From contig CM032797.1 of the NCBI GenBank assembly GCA_019155185.1, positions 10,650,881 to 10,714,880 of the forward strand: DNA of 64,000 nt. Reading direction: 5' to 3'. The translations under genes and the position numbers were made by a program. Below are positions 57,400 to 64,000 of this stretch, in pieces (position 1 is the first letter of the stretch; each line of letters begins with the position of its first letter). The DNA comes from Beaufortia kweichowensis. Its lineage: Eukaryota; Chordata; Actinopteri; Cypriniformes; Gastromyzontidae. The notes beneath the pieces were generated by a model that saw only the letters and a list, made by a program, of their open reading frames with translations, was not told the origin of the DNA and made no database searches.

Positions 57400-58038
57400 C
57401 AGGGGTCTCCAACCTTTTTTCAGTTGAGAGGTACTTTTTGAAAAATGAAAGTGGTTGTGAGCTACTCACGTCACACAACGCTTAAAACTCTTTTACCTTT
57501 TCGGTCCGTAGTCCGCTACCCACAGGAAAGTCACGCGCAGTTACTATGAACTTGAGTGAAATGGCGCTCAACATTACATTTTTTACCAACAGCAACGCTG
57601 GCTCCGCAAATTAGACACACACATCTTTCGCCTACATTTGTGAAAAAAAACTCACTCTCCCATTCCTTATGAAAATAATATGTTTTTTTCCTTGTTTTGG
57701 ACTGAGCAGCCTTCTTTACTCATGTTTAAAACAAAGCTATAGACGCATAAGCGTGATGATGTTACTGAGTGAAACTTTGACATGATAACGTTACGTCGTT
57801 TTTTAAATGTTGGTTAATATTGTAAAATTCATAATAAAACTGCAAATAATAAGACAATAAAAGATAAATAATATAAAATAAAGAAATAAAATGAAGTAAA
57901 ATCAAAATAATACATTTGTATTGGAGCGGTGGGACGCTTTCATTCTGATTGGATGTAATGTTTTGGTGAGCTACTAGCAATCAAGCCATGAGCTACCGGT
58001 AGCTCGCGAGCGACGTGTTGGAGACCCCTGTATTATGT
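57392..58038. mobile_element. Non-autonomous hAT-type transposon (MITE) with 8-base target duplication
   Basis: The element body is 57400-58030. Ends CAGGGGTCTCCAAC and GTTGGAGACCCCTG are perfect 14-base inverted repeats. Flanking TATTATAT (57392-57399) and TATTATGT (58031-58038) form an 8-base target duplication with one mismatch, the hAT length. Sub-terminal GAGCTACTCACGTCA and GAGCTACCGGTAGCTCGC add further short inverted motifs. No transposase frame; 631 bases. Confidence 0.92.
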
Positions 58039-58920
58039 ATTAAAAACAAACAAACAGCATCAATGTGTTTGATCCCTGTCAATCAAAAACCTCTGGTCCC
58101 CATAAAAGCTGAGAGGTTAACGAGAAAATAAAGAACCAGCATGATCTGCTCCACCTACCCCATCAATGACCCCCTAGTGTCCTAGACTTCATCTCTCCAG
58201 CCTCAGAACACCCTCCATTACTCCCCCCATGATCCCTATTTGTTTTGATAGTCTGATACATAGACCTGGTCCTATTGGAGATTCATGTTTGGGACAACAA
58301 GATGTAAAGTCTGTGGTGAGAAGCAGGGGTTCTCCAGACCTCCAAAAAGAGATTCCAAAAACAAGATATGCCGAATATTGGAGACAACAAGAGGGCTAAT
58401 CTGCTTTGTTGTGACCTTTAATGAGCGTAAGAATTCATACTGAGATGCTGCTATCTAAAAAAAGGATTTACTTTACGTCAATTTGTACATTATCTAATCA
58501 TTAGTGCTAATGTTTTTGATTTAGACTCGTTAAGTTGGGATAAGTTAAGGTAGACTTAGGAAATCTTGGAAATATAATGGCTACTGCTTGTTGATAAATG
58601 TCCACAACTTTGTATCTGTTAGGATCATTTCTGTCTATAGCGTAATTAATACACTTAGTACATAAGTTTAGGTCACTATTTTTTATTATTCTTAATAGGT
58701 AACATTTTGCTCTCACTAAATGTCTTGCATTGGCACATTTTTGAAATTTTTGAATTTGCATAAAATTATTACTGCATAAATGACAGTTATATTAAAAATA
58801 AACAAAAAGTTTAGTATAGTATGACACACCAAAGGGCACCTCATCATATATTTTTTCTGATTGATATTCACTTTGGTAGTAAAAAAAGAAATTATATAGA
58901 TAATTGTTGAAAAAATATTT
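58039..58920. other. Intergenic
   Basis: AT-rich with a CCCC-rich patch near 58150-58230; nothing coding recognised. Confidence 0.5.
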
Positions 58921-58924
58921 TAAG

Positions 58925-59010
58925 TGCAGGATTCAAACCTGCAAAACCATATGAGCACAACAGCTTAATGTGAGCATGTACAATAACCACTAAGCCCCGC
59001 CTCCAGGATA
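58925..59010 (-). mobile_element. tRNA-derived SINE fragment
   Basis: On the minus strand: GGGCTTAGTGGTTATTG (A-box-like), then AGCATGT, and GCAGGTTTGAATCCTGC (B box, 58926-58942). The promoter boxes are well preserved but the acceptor-stem pairing of a real tRNA is absent. Confidence 0.55.
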
Positions 59011-59149
59011 TTCATTTGCACTTATTCTAGTTTTTGTTTCATTATAAAATCCAAAAAGTTACCTGGCCTACATATCACTAATGTTCACTGGGTTTTAAAG
59101 ATGCATCAAAGTCCTTCTTCACCTTTAAAAGCAAACAGAGAGAGCCTGG

Positions 59150-59360
59150 CTTAATTGTTAAGAGCTGATGGAAACAAAGCACTGACCAGACATTCTCACC
59201 TTGTTCACTTTAAACACCATATCTAGGAACAATTGGCCTGTTTGTAGCGAGTGGTAGTTCCGTGTACCTGTGTTTACCTTTGGTCTGCAAGCCGAGCCAA
59301 CAGCGGAATTCAAAGGGCACGAGCTCTGAGTGCTCACTCTCCCTGTTACCATTGTGTTGT
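59150..59360. promoter_or_regulatory. Candidate conserved non-coding segment upstream of gata6
   Basis: A more complex block (for example CGAGTGGTAGTTCCGTGTAC and AAGCCGAGCCAACAGCGG) in AT-rich surroundings, about 8 kb upstream of the gata6 promoter. Not coding in any frame I recognise. Confidence 0.2.
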
Positions 59361-60019
59361 CACATTATGTAAAGGTTTTTCCCCCACAAAAGACAAAGAC
59401 TTCACTGGATAAGCAAATGTAAAACTCACCTAAAGCAACCTGGGTAAACAATATGAGATGCTGCTCTGGTCTTTCATTAAGTACCTGAAAACAGGTCATG
59501 TTTGAAGATTAAAACATTTTTTTTAAAAAGCCCAAAGAAACTAGTTACAGGTGGCCAGCAACTAAATAGTGTAGCCTCTCAAACAAATCAAAATGTATAT
59601 TTGTGTTTTTCATGTTCCTTTCGCATTAGATACATAAATATTATTATGAAACATGGAAATCTAATTAGTTTTTAACTACAATATATATACGTTTGACTAA
59701 GTTTCCTCAACGGCACCTTTCATCCTATGAGTCGATTCAGATCTGTTTAATTCTATTTAATTGCATTTTTATTACTTTTCACAACTTCTCGTAAAGCATT
59801 TTTACATAAGTACAGAAATTAAATACATTTTCATAAAAACCTTTACAACTTCAACATAAAATAAAAATTCAGTTCAAACGTTCAGTTCAAACGAGCAGTA
59901 TTTTTGAACAGCAGTGTTTTAACATGTACATTTTCTTTCTAATTTAATTTAGTTTGAGTTTTTAAAAAAATGAAATCAAATGTGACATTGCATTCTACAC
60001 ACTTTTGTAAGAGACACAT

Positions 60020-60350
60020 TTATGAGTGTGTAGCTGGCACAGATAATGGCCTGCCCGTCAGCCTGTGGAGGGAGGGAGTTGCCTCAATCACACCTGCGGA
60101 AGGGCTGCGCTGACTGCGCGCCAGATCAGGAGGCCGAGGGAGCGAGAACGGATGGCAAAAATCTGTTAAGACGTTTGAAACATTCTCTACGGATAAGCCA
60201 ACACCTGCGTGCAAAGAGGACAAGGCCCAGGTCAGCGCGCGTCCAAGAACATGAGGCGTCAATCAGTAACGCGGTTATATGGGCTTGTTAATAGTTAACC
60301 CCCAGATCTGTGGCCCCCCTAACAGCGCTGAACTGACACGGTCCTGTGGG
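60020..60350. promoter_or_regulatory. Candidate conserved non-coding segment, CpG-bearing, upstream of gata6
   Basis: GC-rich with several CpGs (for example GACTGCGCGCCAGATC near 60111), GATA-type strings CAGATAATGG near 60038 and GGATAAGC near 60191, flanked by AT-rich DNA. About 9 kb upstream of the gata6 promoter. The open frames on both strands reflect GC content only. Confidence 0.3.
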
Positions 60351-60499
60351 GGGGTCAGCCGGCAAATAGAAAAGCATAGCACGCGTATAGGTAAACACAT
60401 AAATGATCAGTGAATCTCAGAGGTTGTTGGGGATGGGAAGATTTGCCAATGACGGATATTCAGACAGGGAGTGGAGATTTTATTGGTGTAAATAAGAAT

Positions 60500-60990
60500 T
60501 TTACAAGAGCTTAGCTGCAACTGTTGCTCGTATAGCTCAAAGTTATGGCACTTTGGCAAGTGTTGTCATCTAAAGCTCTGCCTGACACACACACACACCT
60601 CCCTCTCCAGGGTCAGAGGAACATGATTAAGGACTATCTATCTCCCCTGCTCACCCATAATGGCCTTGTGGCTCCGGGCAGAGGGAGAGCTGCGCCATCC
60701 TTGACAGACACCTTCAGTAAGCTCTCTTAACCCCCCCCACCCCCACCGAAAACCCAATGCCCCCCTGCTTCTCTGCCTGCCGGACTCCTGCTTTGGTGCT
60801 TTGATAAACACTGCCAGCGGGGCTCAAACATGGGTCAGGATAACCTCCTGATGACCCGCAGGCTCCGTCTCCTGTTGTGACACACACACACCCCCCAACC
60901 TGGTCATCTCTGCCCAACATGCCACTTCACCATCCTTATCAATATTCAAATGCACGAGTCTCTCGCTGCTGCAGTGAAATGCTCTGATGC
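60500..60990. promoter_or_regulatory. Candidate conserved non-coding segment upstream of gata6
   Basis: A second raised-GC block with a CA repeat (60587-60599), a CCCCCCCC tract near 60731 and complex sequence between. Non-coding by inspection. Confidence 0.22.
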
Positions 60991-63900
60991 ATTGCTGAAA
61001 GTAGAAAAAAGTATATATTTCAGTTGATTTGTTGGATGATTTCCCTAGTAAATGTTCGTGTAAATAATACATGATCAGACTGAAAGTGCTGAATGAAAAT
61101 AGCAAACTGAAAATAGCAATAGCATAGTGTCACAAACAGAATGCCTGAACTACAGAACTTTGACATGGGAAATGCATGTTGTAACTAGGATTAAGATTTT
61201 TTTTCATTTATGGGTAAATCTCCGTTCAGCATTAGAGATCTAAGCCACTATGCAAAGTTATTTATAAAGTCATTTATTGTCATACCAAAGTTGTTGAACA
61301 TTTCAGGACAGCAGAGATACTGACTATAGCAATGACACCAAAAGGTTCATTTTTATTTCATTTCCAACTTAAGTTTAAAACTGACTAAATCATAATGTGT
61401 GTACAAATACACAACATTTTATGAATAGTGAGAAAAGATACACATTCCAAGAGAGATGTTTCAGGTTAAATATTGATCTTATTAAACCTTATTGTTTCAG
61501 AAAAGCTGTGTAAAAAGCCTATAAAGTAAAATTAATAAAGACACTGAAATGTCTTTAACTACAGTCATTGTTGTTAATGTGAGGTCTATTTCTTAGCTAA
61601 TTTTTCAGATGTTTTTCTTAGTGGTTTTGTAATGTGTCATTATGACTTAAACATACAATGTATTCATAATTACATATTCATATATTTTTATGATGCCTAT
61701 TTTGAAATAAATGTTTATTGGATTTTACATCACAAAAATATAAATAATTAAGTTTTAAATATAATTAAAATAATCTGGATCTGGAATAATCTGGAAGTAT
61801 GATGGTTATGAATATCAGAGCAAGATGAGTACATAATGATGACATGATTTCTGTGCTTACATGAACATATTAGTAAACGTTTTCATTTATTTCTTCTAAT
61901 AATATATTAAATAAAATATTACAGTCCTGCACATGCTTAACCCAACCAAAGTAAATAACGTCCGATGTTTTTTATTACTTTTTTGTTCAGTTAGCAGGAC
62001 TAAGTTCATTGAGATTCAATTCACTATAAAGGAAATGTTTTCAAAGTCAATAATGTTTTATAAATAGATACAGAAAGAGATGTAGACATCTATAGCATTC
62101 TGTTGGTCAGTGTTAAGAGCATCAGTATTTGTGTCTACTCTGAGACAGAGATATAATGTCCTTTAAACTCCAGAGCTTGTCTTTATCCCAGATTAGGTCA
62201 CATATAATCACATTATCTGAGCAGTAGCTTCACACACACACAGCTAATGCAGTAGCTTCAGCTCCTTATCAGTCAGTATGAGCTCAAACACAGTAAGGTC
62301 AGGAATTACAGTTAGATCGTGTATTTCATCAGTTTACTTAATTTACAGTTAGTCGTTGTCTAACAAATACATTCAATCTGCAACAGATATAAAAATATAG
62401 TGTCAACACAAGTATAATGCTAGCTTTTAATGACTAAATTAAATGTGCCTATTGTGGCCTTGCAAGGAAAAATAGTTTTAGAAAGACAGGCATTTTAAAA
62501 GTAATAAGAGTTGGAAGCAGCAACAGCAGTAAGTGACAGATTAATTCTCAGCTAAAACCACTAAAACCAGAAGCACTCTGGGACCAGATGCTTCATTCCC
62601 AGGCACTGCAATAACCTTGACATTAGTACTGAATTGCCTAAACTTCTCATGAATCACCAATAAACTATACTTACAACAGAACACTAGCCTAGAAAGAATG
62701 TAATGGTCACTTGACAACAGATAGGAAAGGAAATCAGCTGCTTGATTTTATTAAGAAAATATGATTGTTGCATTAATGGAATGTACCATCTACAAGTCCA
62801 AATTGTTAAGAATAATGAGAAATTTGATTTACTATGTAAAGCTTATGCTTATTCAGTCTTCATATTGATCGATTGTTATATGTAAATTATTTGTTGAACG
62901 TTTACATGGCATTTTTTATTTAATGAAACAAATTTAGACTCCATGTGCTAACTACATGCTATTCTTCGAAACAAAACTTTCACTTGTTGAACGTTTAGAA
63001 GATATTCTGCAAGGTCTCTTTACACAAAAGAGGGTCCGGAAAGAATACAAAGACCCTTTAGAGAGAACTAAAAACAAGCGTGCATCTGTCAGGTGTTGCT
63101 AGCTAAATGCCAGCAACCTTGAAGGGAGTGAACCGGAATGCAGGGGCATTATCTCATAGCAGAAGAAGAAACTCACAGCCAGGTTTTTTCTTTTCTCCTC
63201 TCTTTTGGTGAGAGAATGAGAGGGGCAGAGCAGAAATCAATATTCCAGAGTCCATCACTTCTGTTTTTTTTCTTTCTACTTATTTGTGGATCTATGTGAA
63301 ACTTGTAGTGTGACCCCTGACTGAAGTTAATAGCTAACTGTCTTATCTCGTTTTTACAGCCTGGGGTTGTACCCCAAATCAATAGATGATGCACAAATAT
63401 TCCAGCACTCAGCATTCCCCATGCCCTCACCATTTATACATGGAAAACTGACTTCTGAGGTACCTTAAAACAGCACAATTTGAACATGTACAAAGGTGTT
63501 GGATAACACTGTATATACTGTGGCCAACTAATTTTTACAAAAAGACAGTTTTGCTGTCTTGCTTTTATTGATTTACACAAGATTCTCACAAATCCTGCTG
63601 AAAATGCAGTAACATTTTCAAATTTAGGTTTTACCTCAAACTGTTACGGTGACAACATATTTAACTTTTTGTATAAATTACATTTCATCAAAAATTCAAT
63701 AAAAAGGTGGACTACACAGAATATTTCAAATTTAATAGCTATGTAACTTAAAAAAATAAATAAATTAATATTAGTAATAAATACATACATTTTATAGACA
63801 AATGTTTTTGTGTGTGTGTTATTTACTTGTATGTAAAACAAATAATTAATTAATTTATACTATATGTGCATCTGTCTACATGTGTAAAAAACATTATTGT

Positions 63901-64000
63901 CATATTTATACAATTAAAACAATCTAAACACACATTAGATCCCCCAAAAATAAATACGTAGTAAACGCCAGCCCTACTCAAAATCCATAAATACCTATGA
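60991..64000. other. AT-rich intergenic to window end
   Basis: No gene, RNA gene or bounded transposon recognised. A 14-base string TTGTTGAACGTTTA occurs at 62891 and 62976. Fringe microsatellite (TG)5 near 63812. Confidence 0.5.

Noticed and set aside
58925..59010. A tRNA gene
   Set aside because: A and B boxes are present on the minus strand but no acceptor stem or clear anticodon arm can be formed, so it is treated as a SINE head.
51442..64000. miR-1/miR-133a cluster and Mib1 exons expected near gata6 in vertebrates
   Set aside because: I looked for the mature sequences and for RING or ankyrin coding blocks by eye and found none; they may lie beyond the window.

Overview
The window is vertebrate nuclear DNA, most likely from a teleost and probably a cyprinid-type (otophysan) fish. 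The genes are split by GT-AG introns, the background is AT-rich, and the dispersed repeats are fish types: tRNA-derived SINEs, foldback MITEs with TTAAAGGGATAGTTC-like ends, and Tc1- and hAT-derived fragments. I assigned the species group from recalled repeat families, not from a search.

Layout. (1) 1-2977, plus strand: the last seven coding exons of npc1 (lysosomal cholesterol transporter), followed by a 3' UTR of about 1.1 kb. (2) 4.1-8.7 kb: intergenic, holding a Tc1-derived foldback element. (3) 8.7-22.8 kb, minus strand: cables1 (Cdk5 and Abl enzyme substrate 1), with all ten coding exons. Exon 1 carries a one-base frame break in a homopolymer. (4) 23-46 kb: non-coding DNA with several MITEs, SINEs and complex segments that look like candidate conserved non-coding elements. 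(5) 46.2-51.0 kb, minus strand: gata6 complete, with six coding exons, a likely non-coding first exon and a promoter. (6) 51-64 kb: AT-rich upstream flank of gata6 with one long ORF next to the promoter, a clear hAT MITE and a tRNA-derived SINE, and no recognisable gene.

The three genes do not form a pathway. They are a conserved linkage group: in human 18q11.2 the order GATA6 - CABLES1 - NPC1 and the relative orientations are the same. The human genes RBBP8, TMEM241, RIOK3 and RMC1, which lie between them, are not visible here. cables1 and gata6 are co-oriented; npc1 and cables1 converge.

No new protein system is evident. The points most worth a second look are the cables1 exon 1 frameshift, the conserved internal start of gata6, the architecture of the Tc1-derived palindrome at 4.2-5.1 kb, the near-perfect MITE hairpin at 42.0 kb, the ORF abutting the gata6 promoter, and the candidate enhancers between cables1 and gata6.
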